From ANME-2 cluster archaeon (GTDB taxonomy: Archaea; Halobacteriota; Methanosarcinia; Methanosarcinales; Methanocomedenaceae): 46,535 nt of DNA. Below are positions 27,393 through 36,250 of this stretch, piece by piece. Positions within the stretch are counted from its first letter, which is position 1, and each line of letters begins with the position of its first letter. The position numbers and the translations under genes were made by a program. The DNA lies in NCBI GenBank assembly GCA_019429385.1, contig JAHYIS010000016.1, positions 1 through 46,535 of the forward strand. The letters run 5' to 3'. Under the pieces are notes generated by a model. It saw nothing but the letters and a program-made list of their open reading frames with translations, was not told the DNA's origin and searched no databases.

Positions 27393-29408
27393 ATGATACA
27401 TGATTATTTATTTATTGGACTAATAGTTTTTTATATTGCAGGTGCCTCATCATCACTCATACTGAACAGAAACGATAGACTATGCACGTATACTGCTTTC
27501 ACCAGTGCTGCTCTTGCAGCCATTATCGGGATTGTGTTTTCGATTTCAGTGATTTTTGGTGACACATACACCTTCGATCTTCCAAGCTCCAGCTTCCTGG
27601 CTAATGGCCTTTTTATTGACAACCTATCAGCATTTTTTATTCTCGTAATATCAATATCCGTATTTGCAGTTTCCCTATACTCGATCGGGTATGTCAGGGA
27701 ATATTTCGGAAAAAAAAATATCGGGTACCTGGGTTTTCTCTATAACCTGTTCATTATTTCAATGATCCTGGTGGTAAGTGCAAATAATGCCATCATGTTC
27801 CTGATAGTCTGGGAAGTGATGTCAATAATTTCCTATTTCCTTGTGGTTTATGAACATGAAAAGCAGGAGAACAGGAAAAACGGTATTATCTATTTGATAA
27901 TGACCCATATCGGTACTGGTTTTATTATCATGTCCTTTCTGATATTTGCCGGGACCAGTGGCAGCTTCAGCTTTGACTCTTTCCGCCTGGCAGGCTCGAA
28001 TATGCCGTTCATGCTCAGGGATGCAGCCTTCCTGTTTGCCCTTATTGGTTTTGGAACAAAGGCAGGTATCGTCCCCCTTCATATCTGGCTTCCGTATGCC
28101 CACCCAGTGGCGCCCAGTAATGTTTCAGCACTCATGTCAGGAGTCATGATCAAGACTGCCATCTTTATGCTTATAAGGGTCAGCTTCGATTTTCTCGGAG
28201 CAAGCGAACCATGGTGGGGTTATCTGGTACTTATGGCCGGCACCGTATCAGCTTTGCTGGGCATTTTATATGCCATAATGGAACCTGATATCAAGAAGAT
28301 GCTTGCATTCAGCAGTATTGAGAATATTGGTATTATCCTGATCGGTATCGGTGCTTCAATGGTCTTTTTGTCTGGCGGTCATCCAGGTCTTTCATCCCTG
28401 GCAGCAATTGCCGCCCTTTACCACCTGCTGAACCATTCAGTATTCAAGAGTCTATTGTTCATGGGGGCGGGTGCAGTCATATTTTCAACGCATACAAAAA
28501 ATCTGGAACATCTGGGCGGACTTATCAAGAAGATGCCGGTTAGCAGCGTCCTTATCCTGATCGGGATATTATCCATTTCAGCATTACCGCCGTTTAGCGG
28601 TTTTGTAAGCGAGTGGCTTACATTCCAATCATTGCTCCAGAGTTTCAATGTGCATGATAACTTTGCCATGATCACATTATCGGTCAGTGCAGCAGTGCTG
28701 GCATTGACTGGCGCCCTTGCTGCCTATTGTTTCATAAAGACCTTTGGCATAGGATTCCTGGCACTTCCGCGAAGTGAACATGCGGCAAATGCAATTGAAG
28801 TAAACAGACCAATGCTTTTGGGAATGGGAATTCTGGCATTATTATCGTTATTACTGGGGATACTGCCCGTATATGTCCTGCCTGTATTGGATAGAATTGT
28901 CAGGACATTCACCGGTGCAAACAGCCCCGTAGTATCAGGGTCTGTCGGGACCATTATTCTACCATCCCAGATCTCTCTTTCCCCACCAGTGCTGTTACTG
29001 TTGCTGTTAGTGCCTTTATTGATACTGATTCTGATTCTGACACGCGCAGGTAATCAGCGAGTATATGAGACCTGGGGTTGCGGCCAGCCCCGATCCTGTG
29101 CGAGACAGGAATATACTTCAGCAGCATTTTCAAAACCGGTTCAGATATGGTTTAAAAACCTCTACAGGCCGGTAGATGAGACCCAGGCAACATATTCCTC
29201 ATCCACATTTATTAAAGATTCATTCAAATTTGAATCTTCAATAGCGCAATTATTTGAGCTCTATCTCTATAACCCTGTAATCAGCTTCGTCCAGTCAAGG
29301 TCAAGAAGGGTCAAGATCATCCAGACAGGCAGTATCCATGCATATCTTGCATATATCTTCGCAACACTTGTTATTCTTTTCATGACCGTGATAGCAGGAG
29401 GTACCTGA
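27393..29408 (+). CDS. HyfB/NuoL-like antiporter-type membrane subunit, copy 2
   Basis: A 671-residue paralogue of the preceding protein, alike along its whole length including the C-terminal YETWGCGQP extension. The key Glu (IVWEVMS) and Lys (GTKAGIVPLHIWLP) are both kept, so it should be active in ion transport. The two copies differ most at the N-terminus and in the long loop before YETWGCG. Both being intact suggests two distinct pumping subunits in one complex, or alternative use. Two bases separate it from the next gene. Confidence 0.93.
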   Translation: MIHDYLFIGLIVFYIAGASSSLILNRNDRLCTYTAFTSAALAAIIGIVFSISVIFGDTYTFDLPSSSFLANGLFIDNLSAFFILVISISVFAVSLYSIGYVREYFGKKNIGYLGFLYNLFIISMILVVSANNAIMFLIVWEVMSIISYFLVVYEHEKQENRKNGIIYLIMTHIGTGFIIMSFLIFAGTSGSFSFDSFRLAGSNMPFMLRDAAFLFALIGFGTKAGIVPLHIWLPYAHPVAPSNVSALMSGVMIKTAIFMLIRVSFDFLGASEPWWGYLVLMAGTVSALLGILYAIMEPDIKKMLAFSSIENIGIILIGIGASMVFLSGGHPGLSSLAAIAALYHLLNHSVFKSLLFMGAGAVIFSTHTKNLEHLGGLIKKMPVSSVLILIGILSISALPPFSGFVSEWLTFQSLLQSFNVHDNFAMITLSVSAAVLALTGALAAYCFIKTFGIGFLALPRSEHAANAIEVNRPMLLGMGILALLSLLLGILPVYVLPVLDRIVRTFTGANSPVVSGSVGTIILPSQISLSPPVLLLLLLVPLLILILILTRAGNQRVYETWGCGQPRSCARQEYTSAAFSKPVQIWFKNLYRPVDETQATYSSSTFIKDSFKFESSIAQLFELYLYNPVISFVQSRSRRVKIIQTGSIHAYLAYIFATLVILFMTVIAGGT

Positions 29409-29410
29409 CA

Positions 29411-30361
29411 ATGTTAACACAAATCGCCATTATTTTTCTCCAGATACTTATCATCCTTACCTTGGCCCCGCTCTTAAGTGGAATTATTAAAAAAATAAAA
29501 GCCGTCTTCCAGATACGTAAAGGCCCCGGCATTTTCCAGCCATATTTCGATCTTGCAAAGCTCATGCGCAAAGATTCAGTGGTATCGAAAGAAGTATCCT
29601 GGATATTCCATGCAGCACCGCTCGTTTCTTTTGTAGCGGTACTCACAGCGGGTCTTATGGTCCCTATCTATATTACAATAATGCCCTTTGGCTTTGCCGG
29701 GGACCTCATCGCAGTCGTCTACTTATTCGCCCTGGCCCGGTTCTTTATTGCCCTGGCGTCGCTGGATGCAGGAAGTGCGTTCGGGGGGATGGGCGGCAGC
29801 CGTGAGATGTTCGTGGCTGCAATGGTGGAACCTGCATTGATGCTGTCCATTTTTGCAGTGGCGCTCAATGTCGGCTCAACAAACCTCGGCTACATTGCAC
29901 AGACCGTGTCGATGATGGGATTTGAAGGTCTGTCCCCATACCAGATGCTGGCATTTGTGGCATTATTTGTCATTGCAATAGCAGAGACCGGACGCATCCC
30001 GGTGGATAATCCAGCTACGCATCTTGAACTTACTATGATACACGAGGCCATGATATTGGAATACTCGGGCCGGCAGCTGGCAATAATCGAACTGGGGTCA
30101 ATGATGAAACAACTGCTGGTCTTCTCTCTCCTTGCGAACATATTTTTCCCCTGGGGAATAGCCACAGGCTGGAATGCAACAGCCATACTTGTGTCCATCA
30201 TGGTTTTCGCCATAAAGATAGTGATCCTCGGCGCGTTCATGGCCGTGATCGAAACCTCTACTGCAAAATGGAGGTTGTTCAGGCTGCCTGAATTATTATC
30301 GTTCTCGCTTATGCTTTCGTTCCTGGCAATTGTTTCGTTCATTATTGTAAAAGGAGGATAA
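29411..30361 (+). CDS. HyfC/NuoH-like membrane subunit
   Basis: A 316-residue membrane protein of the NuoH/HyfC/EchB family, which links the soluble redox arm to the ion-pumping arm and lines the quinone-type cavity in complex I. Signatures are VFQIRKGPGIFQPYFDLAKL in the first loop, and RIPVDNPATHLELTMIHEAM, the acidic loop facing the cluster arm. About eight hydrophobic segments are visible. AGGAGGT precedes the ATG. It starts two bases after the second HyfB-like gene. Confidence 0.94.
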   Translation: MLTQIAIIFLQILIILTLAPLLSGIIKKIKAVFQIRKGPGIFQPYFDLAKLMRKDSVVSKEVSWIFHAAPLVSFVAVLTAGLMVPIYITIMPFGFAGDLIAVVYLFALARFFIALASLDAGSAFGGMGGSREMFVAAMVEPALMLSIFAVALNVGSTNLGYIAQTVSMMGFEGLSPYQMLAFVALFVIAIAETGRIPVDNPATHLELTMIHEAMILEYSGRQLAIIELGSMMKQLLVFSLLANIFFPWGIATGWNATAILVSIMVFAIKIVILGAFMAVIETSTAKWRLFRLPELLSFSLMLSFLAIVSFIIVKGG

Positions 30362-30363
30362 AC

Positions 30364-31023
30364 ATGTCAGAACTGATACTCGGGTCTGAACTGGTACAAT
30401 TGATCATAGCCTTGATCCTGGTCACCACGTTTATGATACTGAGCTCGAAACGATTGTATTCATGTGTCAGGGCATTTAGCATCCAGTCATTATTACTGGC
30501 GTGCGTTGCCGGTATTGTTGCATATTCTACAGGAAAATTTGATATTTATATCGTGGCATTCTTGACCCTGGTAATAAAAGCAGCCATAATCCCGTATATA
30601 TTCATTTATATAATCAATGAGATAAAGGTCAAGAAAGAAGTGGAACTGTATGTCAACATCTCACCCTCATTGATCATTGGCGGTGTGCTGTTTGTTATTT
30701 CGTATTATTTAATTAAATCCATCCATATCCTGTCAGAACTGTCCAGCCTGAGCCTGTCAGCTTCCATGTCACTGGTCTCCATCGGGCTTTTCATAATGAT
30801 AAGCCGCAAAAAGGCATTGATGCAGATGCTGGGGATCCTGATAATGGAAAACGGGTTGTTCCTGGGAGCTATATCGCTTACCTATGGTATGCCGCTGCTC
30901 GTTGAATTGGGTATCTTTTTTGATGTATTGATAGGTGTGCTGATAATGGGTATACTGATCTTCAGGATAAACCGGACGTTCGAAAGTATTGATACAGACA
31001 TGCTAAAAACATTGATCGGGTGA
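30364..31023 (+). CDS. HyfE-like membrane subunit
   Basis: A 219-residue membrane protein with six or so hydrophobic segments, corresponding to HyfE, the NuoK-like subunit of group-4 hydrogenase complexes. FLTLVIKAAIIPYIF carries a buried Lys, and MENGLFLGAISLTYGMPLLVE the conserved acidic residues expected in the ion path. AGGAGG lies seven bases before the ATG. It is sandwiched between the HyfC- and HyfF-like genes with the standard hyf gene order. Confidence 0.92.
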   Translation: MSELILGSELVQLIIALILVTTFMILSSKRLYSCVRAFSIQSLLLACVAGIVAYSTGKFDIYIVAFLTLVIKAAIIPYIFIYIINEIKVKKEVELYVNISPSLIIGGVLFVISYYLIKSIHILSELSSLSLSASMSLVSIGLFIMISRKKALMQMLGILIMENGLFLGAISLTYGMPLLVELGIFFDVLIGVLIMGILIFRINRTFESIDTDMLKTLIG

Positions 31024-31028
31024 TAAAA

Positions 31029-32483
31029 ATGATAGAATATCTTCTCCTTGCTCCCTTGCTTACCAGTATATTGTGCGCCTTCACAAACAGTCGAAAACAG
31101 ATTGAGACCATAAGCATCGCAGGTTCCATTACCACCCTGGGTCTTGGCCTGGTACTCGTATACAACGTGTTCAGATACGGGCCTATCGTCACATGGGAAA
31201 ATTCCCTCTTTGCCGACGCTTTCAGCGCATTTATTGTATTGATCGTTTCCCTGGTCGGTTTCGTGGCATCGATGTATTCGATCGGGTATATGGGCCACGA
31301 ATTCGAACATGGCATAATGGATGTCAAAAAGCTGAAACTGTATTATATCCTGTACCATCTCTTCATGTTCACGATGCTGCTGGTGGGTGTTACCAATAAC
31401 CTGGGATTATGGATAGCCATCGAGATGACCACCCTGGTATCAGCACTCTTAATGATCCTGTACTCCAGGAAATCCTCAATTGAAGCTGCCTGGAAATATA
31501 TGGTTATCTGTACCGTAGGTATCACGTTCGCACTCTTCGGGACCATACTCACCTATTATGCTGCAGTAAAGATACTGGGAGAAACAGGAAATGCACTGAA
31601 CTGGACCTCTCTTATCGAAGTTGCCGACCAGTTCGACCCCACTATAATGAAGCTGGCCTTCATATTCATCCTTATTGGATACGGTACCAAGGCAGGGCTT
31701 GCCCCCATGCATACCTGGCTGCCTGATGCCCACAGCGAGGCACCCACTCCCGTCAGTGCCCTGCTCTCAGGCGTGCTGCTCAACTGTGCCATGTACGGTA
31801 TCATCCGTTTTTATACCATTGCTACGGCTTCCACAGGTGATGCCTTTACCAGCAACCTCCTGATCATATTCGGGCTGTTGTCCCTGGGTATTGCGGTACC
31901 GTTCATTATCCTGCAGGAAGATTACAAACGCTTACTGGCGTACAGCAGCGTGGAACATATGGGAATAATAGCCATAGGGATCGGGTTTGGTGGTACGTTC
32001 GGCATCCTTGGCGCAATACTTCACATGTTCAATCACGCCATGACAAAATCCCTGATGTTCTTTGCTGTGGGGAATGTCCTGCTAAAGCATGACACAAAAG
32101 AGATCAGCAAGGTGAGCGGGATCGTGAAATCAATGCCAGTGACCGGTACGATGCTCATTCTGGGAGGGCTTGCCATCACTGGTTCACCTCCATTCAGTAT
32201 CTTCATAAGTGAATTTACCATACTTGCATCAGGGTTCTCGCAGGGGCATGTGGTCTCGTCAGTACTGTTATTGTTATTTATTATCATGATATTTGCCGGC
32301 TTTTTCAATCATATCAGTAACATGGCATTCGGGATACCAAAAACCGGGATAATAACTGGAGATATGAGCAGATGGACGCTGGGAGCCATGGGAATTTTAC
32401 TTGTGTTCGTACTGTTCCTGGGAATATATATTCCCACGTTCTTCTATGATATGCTGATGCAAGTGGTCGAGATTGTGGGATGA
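31029..32483 (+). CDS. HyfF/NuoN-like antiporter-type membrane subunit
   Basis: A 484-residue third antiporter-like subunit, shorter than the two HyfB-like proteins and of the HyfF type. GTKAGLAPMHTWLPDAHSEA with its Lys, and Glu in WIAIEMTTLVS, are preserved, as is YSSVEHMGIIAIGIGFGG. I chose the ATG at 31029 (MIEYLLLAPLL) over GTG 31020, since GGGTGAT lies just ahead. With this gene the membrane arm has three antiporter-like units, so it could move several ions per turnover. Confidence 0.93.
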   Translation: MIEYLLLAPLLTSILCAFTNSRKQIETISIAGSITTLGLGLVLVYNVFRYGPIVTWENSLFADAFSAFIVLIVSLVGFVASMYSIGYMGHEFEHGIMDVKKLKLYYILYHLFMFTMLLVGVTNNLGLWIAIEMTTLVSALLMILYSRKSSIEAAWKYMVICTVGITFALFGTILTYYAAVKILGETGNALNWTSLIEVADQFDPTIMKLAFIFILIGYGTKAGLAPMHTWLPDAHSEAPTPVSALLSGVLLNCAMYGIIRFYTIATASTGDAFTSNLLIIFGLLSLGIAVPFIILQEDYKRLLAYSSVEHMGIIAIGIGFGGTFGILGAILHMFNHAMTKSLMFFAVGNVLLKHDTKEISKVSGIVKSMPVTGTMLILGGLAITGSPPFSIFISEFTILASGFSQGHVVSSVLLLLFIIMIFAGFFNHISNMAFGIPKTGIITGDMSRWTLGAMGILLVFVLFLGIYIPTFFYDMLMQVVEIVG

Positions 32484-32487
32484 TACG

Positions 32488-34053
32488 ATGAGAATCTATA
32501 GAGAAGCATTACGCAAAGAATTTGGCAGCACTATCATTGAAGAGTCCCTGAACCTGAACGAGGTCTATCTCACCGTAGAGAAGGAATCGCTCATTAAGAT
32601 GTGTAACTGCCTGTACTACCATTTTGGTCTGCCCCTTATCCTCATCTTCGCCACCGACGAGAGGAAAAAGACAGGCAATTTTATCCTGCATTATGTATTT
32701 TCCGTTGATTCCGGGGACTCGTTCATTATCCTAAAGATACATGTCAATGAAACTATGCCGCAGTTCCGCTCCCTTACTCCCGTGATCCCGGCAGCCAACT
32801 GGTACGAGCGGGAGATACAGGATATGTTCGGACTGCGGCCGGTGGGTCATCCAGACCCGAGGCGCCTGGTCATGTTCGAGGACTGGCCTGATGGATTGTA
32901 TCCTTTGAGAAAGGATTTTGATATCGCTGCAAAACCGCCACGCGTGGAGGGGGAGTATGTGTACCGCCGTGTGGAAGGCGAGGGCGTCTATGAGATACCG
33001 GTGGGGCCCGTGCATGCAGGGGTAATTGAACCCGGACACTTCAGGTTCAGCGTGGCAGGAGAGCCTATCATCAATCTGGAGATACGGCATTTCTATACCC
33101 ATAAGGGTGTGGAAAAGCTGTTCGAGAATATCTCAATAGATAAAGGGGTATTCCTGGCAGAACGGGTATCCGGTGATAACTCGGTGGCACATGCCGTGGC
33201 TTTTTGCCAGGCCATAGAAAAGCTGGCAGGTATCGGGGTCCCGTCCCGTGCGCAATATATCAGGACGATACTGCTGGAGCTTGAACGGCTGTACAATCAC
33301 CTGGGAGACATTGCAGGGATCGCTACTGATGTGGCCTTTGCAGCCGGTGCAGCTCATGCCAACAAACTGAAAGAAGATGTTATGCGATTGAACGAGGTTG
33401 TTACCGGAAGCAGGCTGTTAAGAGGCATGAACGCCATCGGAGGCGTGAGGCGGGATATCGGTCATAAGAAAGAAGAAATCCTGCTTGCACTCACCTCACT
33501 GGATGATCATTTCCGGGAGTTTATCGAGATGCTGCTGGAAACATCTTCTGTGCTGGAAAGGATTGAAACCACGGGTCGCATCAGTAATGATACGGCAAAA
33601 GCCTTGCATGTGGTTGGTCCGGCAGGACGTGCATCAGGAATAGACAGGGATACAAGGCGGGACCATCCGTATGCAGCGTATCCAAACCTTGATTTCAACG
33701 TGCCGGTGCGCAATGACGGGGATGTGTATGCACGGACAAGGATACGCTCTCATGAGGTGTTTGAATCCATCAGTATAATACAGCAGGCACTTGCATCTTT
33801 ACCGGAAGGTGATATTGATGCCAGGGTAAAGGATGTCCCTGACGGGTATGCATTCGGATATACTGAAGCCCCGAGGGGAGAGAACCTGTACTGGGTGATG
33901 GTCAGGGACGGGAGGATCGAACGGTGTAAGGTACGTGACCCCTCATTTTGCAACTGGCTTTCAATTGAATATGCAGTGCTTGATAATATCGTGCCTGACT
34001 TTCCCATTATCAACAAGAGCCTGAGCCTGTCCTACTCTGGCAATGATATGTAG
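32488..34053 (+). CDS. HyfG-like NuoC-NuoD fusion large subunit lacking NiFe ligands
   Basis: A 521-residue fusion. Residues about 10-150 are the NuoC-like domain (YEREIQDMFGLRP, WPDGLYPLRKDF); the rest is the NuoD/hydrogenase large subunit. In true group-4 hydrogenases the N-terminal motif has two cysteines (RVCGIC); here the stretch reads ERVSGDNSVAH with Ser228 and Asn231 in their place. The C-terminal motif, normally DPCxxC, reads NKSLSLSYSGND, so both remaining cysteines are also absent. This protein therefore cannot bind a NiFe centre. The rest of the fold is intact with no frameshift, suggesting a retained non-hydrogenase function of the Ehr type. The former active-site cavity may bind another substrate such as a quinone; that is inference. 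Confidence 0.94.
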   Translation: MRIYREALRKEFGSTIIEESLNLNEVYLTVEKESLIKMCNCLYYHFGLPLILIFATDERKKTGNFILHYVFSVDSGDSFIILKIHVNETMPQFRSLTPVIPAANWYEREIQDMFGLRPVGHPDPRRLVMFEDWPDGLYPLRKDFDIAAKPPRVEGEYVYRRVEGEGVYEIPVGPVHAGVIEPGHFRFSVAGEPIINLEIRHFYTHKGVEKLFENISIDKGVFLAERVSGDNSVAHAVAFCQAIEKLAGIGVPSRAQYIRTILLELERLYNHLGDIAGIATDVAFAAGAAHANKLKEDVMRLNEVVTGSRLLRGMNAIGGVRRDIGHKKEEILLALTSLDDHFREFIEMLLETSSVLERIETTGRISNDTAKALHVVGPAGRASGIDRDTRRDHPYAAYPNLDFNVPVRNDGDVYARTRIRSHEVFESISIIQQALASLPEGDIDARVKDVPDGYAFGYTEAPRGENLYWVMVRDGRIERCKVRDPSFCNWLSIEYAVLDNIVPDFPIINKSLSLSYSGNDM

Positions 34054-34061
34054 GTGATACT

Positions 34062-34400
34062 ATGTTAAAAATCCTAGAAATGACCCTGAAAACGGGAATC
34101 CAGACCACGAAATATCCACAAGAACCGGATATTGCCCCGCTCGATTTCCGTGGAAAACCGGACCTATTCCCAGATACATGTACCTTTTGCGGGGAATGTG
34201 CCGCAGTGTGCCCTTCCAACGTGATAGAACTCAGGGAAGAGAAGGGGGAAATGGTGCTTACTTTGTCATACTGTGGATGTATATTCTGTGGCCGTTGCGA
34301 GGAGGTATGTTCTCAAGATGCGATCAAACTTACACAGGAATATGAAATGGCTTCCAGGACAAGGGATGACCTGTTGAGTATAATTCGGAGGAACGTATGA
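34062..34400 (+). CDS. HyfH/NuoI-like ferredoxin subunit with two 4Fe-4S clusters
   Basis: A 112-residue polyferredoxin. Both C-x2-C-x2-C-x3-C motifs are complete, CTFCGECAAVCP and CIFCGRCEEVCS, with an additional Cys just before the second. It carries electrons between the NuoB-like subunit and an outside donor or acceptor. The stop overlaps the NuoB-like start (ATGA). The N-terminal 40 residues are the NuoI-type extension that anchors to the membrane arm. Confidence 0.94.
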   Translation: MLKILEMTLKTGIQTTKYPQEPDIAPLDFRGKPDLFPDTCTFCGECAAVCPSNVIELREEKGEMVLTLSYCGCIFCGRCEEVCSQDAIKLTQEYEMASRTRDDLLSIIRRNV

Positions 34401-34885
34401 CGATTGAAGATGAGGTCCAGATAATGGGGCAGCAGTTGCGCTCCAGAATAACGAAGATATTCGGCCGCTCGCTGCATATACGTGAAGTGGATGCTGGTTC
34501 ATGCAATGGCTGCGAGGTTGAAGTGAACTCACTCTCAAATCCAATCTACGATATTGAGCGGTTCGGTGTACATATCGTGGCTTCTCCCCGCCATGCGGAT
34601 ATGCTGCTGGTGACCGGTCCGGTTACAAGGAACATGGAACTTGCCCTGCTCAAGACCTATAATGCAACCCCTTCACCCAAACTGGTGGCCGCCATGGGGT
34701 CATGTGCATGCAATGGCGGGATATTTGGCGATACGTACGCAAGCGGCGGTGGTGTTGACAGGGTATTGCCGGTGGATATCTATATCCCTGGCTGTCCCCC
34801 CAGGCCCCAGGCCGTGATATTCGGCCTGATGATGGCAATGAATAGATTCGAGCAGAAGATCAAAAGAACAGAGGTAGTAGCATGA
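34397..34885 (+). CDS. NuoB/HyfI-like subunit (small hydrogenase-type, one 4Fe-4S cluster)
   Basis: A 162-residue protein of the NuoB/hydrogenase small subunit family. The four cluster ligands are visible in SCNGCEVE (two Cys), GSCACNGG and IPGCPPRPQ. This cluster lies next to the large-subunit cavity. With its ligands intact while the large subunit has lost the metal ligands, electron transfer to the cavity is still possible. Overlaps of four bases exist on both sides, with the ferredoxin and the stress protein genes. Confidence 0.95.
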   Translation: MTIEDEVQIMGQQLRSRITKIFGRSLHIREVDAGSCNGCEVEVNSLSNPIYDIERFGVHIVASPRHADMLLVTGPVTRNMELALLKTYNATPSPKLVAAMGSCACNGGIFGDTYASGGGVDRVLPVDIYIPGCPPRPQAVIFGLMMAMNRFEQKIKRTEVVA

Positions 34886-35316
34886 CGAAATACGAGATCC
34901 TAATGGCGACCGACGGCTCGGTATGGGGCAAGAAAGCTGAGATAGCGGCCATGAAGATAGCCAGGTCCTACAATATTCGTATTGCAGCTATTTACGTAGC
35001 CGTGGCAAGGAAGGATTCGACCCGGGAGGAGCTGGTGGCAAAAGGGGAGGAAGTGCTCAAGCGTGTGGTTGAGATCGGGGAAGAGATGGGCGTCGAGGTG
35101 CACAAGATCCTGGTGGGGGTCAGCATACAGCGGATGCCGAAGAAAGGGCAATGTGCAGAATCCATTGCCAGGGCCATTCTGGACGCTGCAGACCAGTACA
35201 AAGTACATACTATTGTAATGGGCAGCAAGGGTGAGAGTGAGTTCGACCGTGAGATGGGAAGCGTGGCGCTTGAAGTGGTCAGAAAGGCCAGGTGCACTGT
35301 ACTGGTGGCACGATAA
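34882..35316 (+). CDS. Universal stress protein (UspA family)
   Basis: A 144-residue single-domain USP. LMATDGSVWGKKAEIAA opens the fold, and VMGSKGESEFDREMGSVALE is close to the ATP-binding pattern (G-x2-G then a Gly-Ser), with eight rather than nine residues between. Its ATG overlaps the NuoB-like stop, so it is translationally tied to the complex. Nucleotide binding and a regulatory link to the complex are inferred. Last gene of the operon; an AT-poor, gene-free patch follows. Confidence 0.92.
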   Translation: MTKYEILMATDGSVWGKKAEIAAMKIARSYNIRIAAIYVAVARKDSTREELVAKGEEVLKRVVEIGEEMGVEVHKILVGVSIQRMPKKGQCAESIARAILDAADQYKVHTIVMGSKGESEFDREMGSVALEVVRKARCTVLVAR

Positions 35317-35742
35317 TACTTTTGTTGGTACAAGGCCCGAAGCGATCCGTTGGACTGTAACCTGCCGCACAGGTCCGGTCTTTCAATCCTGACTTTCAGG
35401 CTGTATATGTATTACTGGAATCAAGCAAAGCCGATGTAAGGTCGTTGTTGATCTAAATTCCTTTTCCAGTATCTGCCCGATATGTTCTTCTGAAATAAAG
35501 CTGTCCTTGATGATCGGTACTATTCACACCTGAATTTCAGATTCAGGAAGATTTAACTAACTTCATATCCCTTTCCAAGAAAATGAAGAACCGCCCACCT
35601 GCAGTCAACGACCACGGACGTTGCTTCACTCTATCTGGGGCATCCAATGGTGGCTTCTCGTATACGCATAGTTGAAATGCTTTTGGATTTGTCGGTTATA
35701 CCTATATTTTAAAACTTGACACCCCGGCCGAACACCTGATCG
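35317..35742. other. Gene-free patch, probably degraded mobile-element sequence
   Basis: No intact gene is seen in about 425 bases. Hairpin-like elements occur, such as CCTGA/TCAGG near 35389-35401 and CCTGAA/TTCAGG near 35529-35549. Several short open frames on both strands stop within 30-40 codons. The proximity of a transposase remnant suggests element debris, but no IS family can be named from this stretch. Confidence 0.45.
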
Positions 35743-35874
35743 CTAGCCAAGCACTTTCACTTCCATTATGGTCCGCTCTTTCTTTTTATAATGCACAGTC
35801 TCTCGCTTTGTCCAGCCGAACCGTTCATAGAAAATTGGGAACGTTCCCGAGGTATACAGGGAACGGTATACCCC
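35743..35874 (-). pseudogene. GNAT acetyltransferase, C-terminal remnant
   Basis: Reading the minus strand from 35874 to a stop at 35743-35745 gives about 43 residues including SGTFPIFYERFGWTKRETV and MEVKVLG at the end, the last strands of a GNAT N-acetyltransferase. A stop sits directly upstream and the acetyl-CoA-binding part is missing. GGTATAC (35851-35857) and GTATACC (35866-35872) form a perfect inverted repeat inside it. Truncation by the adjacent insertion element is the likely cause. Confidence 0.6.
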
Positions 35875-35914
35875 TTACAAATGTACCGAGCCTGTATATA
35901 GCGTTTTTTCAGGA

Positions 35915-36250
35915 TTATCTCCTGTTATGCTCAAATGAATTGTGTGCTGAGATATATTTCTCAACCACATCCCAGCCATTGCCAACAGAGCCGTGGTAAC
36001 AATTCGGAGCCCAAAAATGGTCACCACACCACTCCTTCAAATGGGGAAACTCCTTCCTGAGCACTCTGCTACTTCTACCTTTGATCATCTTTGATATATA
36101 ACCTACGGAATATTTTGGAGGATATTTCATAAATATATGGACATGGTCAGGATTGACCGCCATATCTATGATCTCGATATCCGACTTGACACAGGTCTTG
36201 CGCATAATCGCCTCAGCCACCATCCCCACATCGCCCACCCACTCACACAT
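35915..36250 (-). pseudogene. IS200/IS605-family Y1 transposase, N-terminally truncated
   Basis: The 111 residues match the C-terminal two thirds of a TnpA of about 140-150 residues. The HUH pair is in DHVHIF, KGRSSRVLRKEFPHL follows, and the nucleophile Tyr lies in VEKYISAHN. The N-terminal strand (around YHLxWxxKYR) is absent. The frame starts with an ATG overlapping the thiDN stop (TAATG) and has an apparent GGAGAGGAG site, so the fragment may still be translated, but it probably cannot transpose. No TnpB gene is intact nearby. Confidence 0.82.

Noticed and set aside
30882-31358. Minus-strand frames antisense to the HyfE/HyfF-like genes
   Set aside because: Antisense to genes with clear membrane-family features and operon overlap; no recognisable protein.
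32488-34053. Calling the large subunit an active NiFe hydrogenase
   Set aside because: Both cysteine pairs required for the NiFe centre are replaced by Ser, Asn and other residues, so hydrogenase naming would mislead.
34900-35370. 156-codon minus-strand frame opposite the stress protein
   Set aside because: Antisense to a clear USP gene; composition is a mirror of the coding strand and no ribosome site is present.
35581-35740. TnpB or omega-RNA remnant next to the transposase
   Set aside because: Short frames on the minus strand look vaguely like transposase tails, but no RuvC or zinc-ribbon motif is visible, so I did not annotate it.
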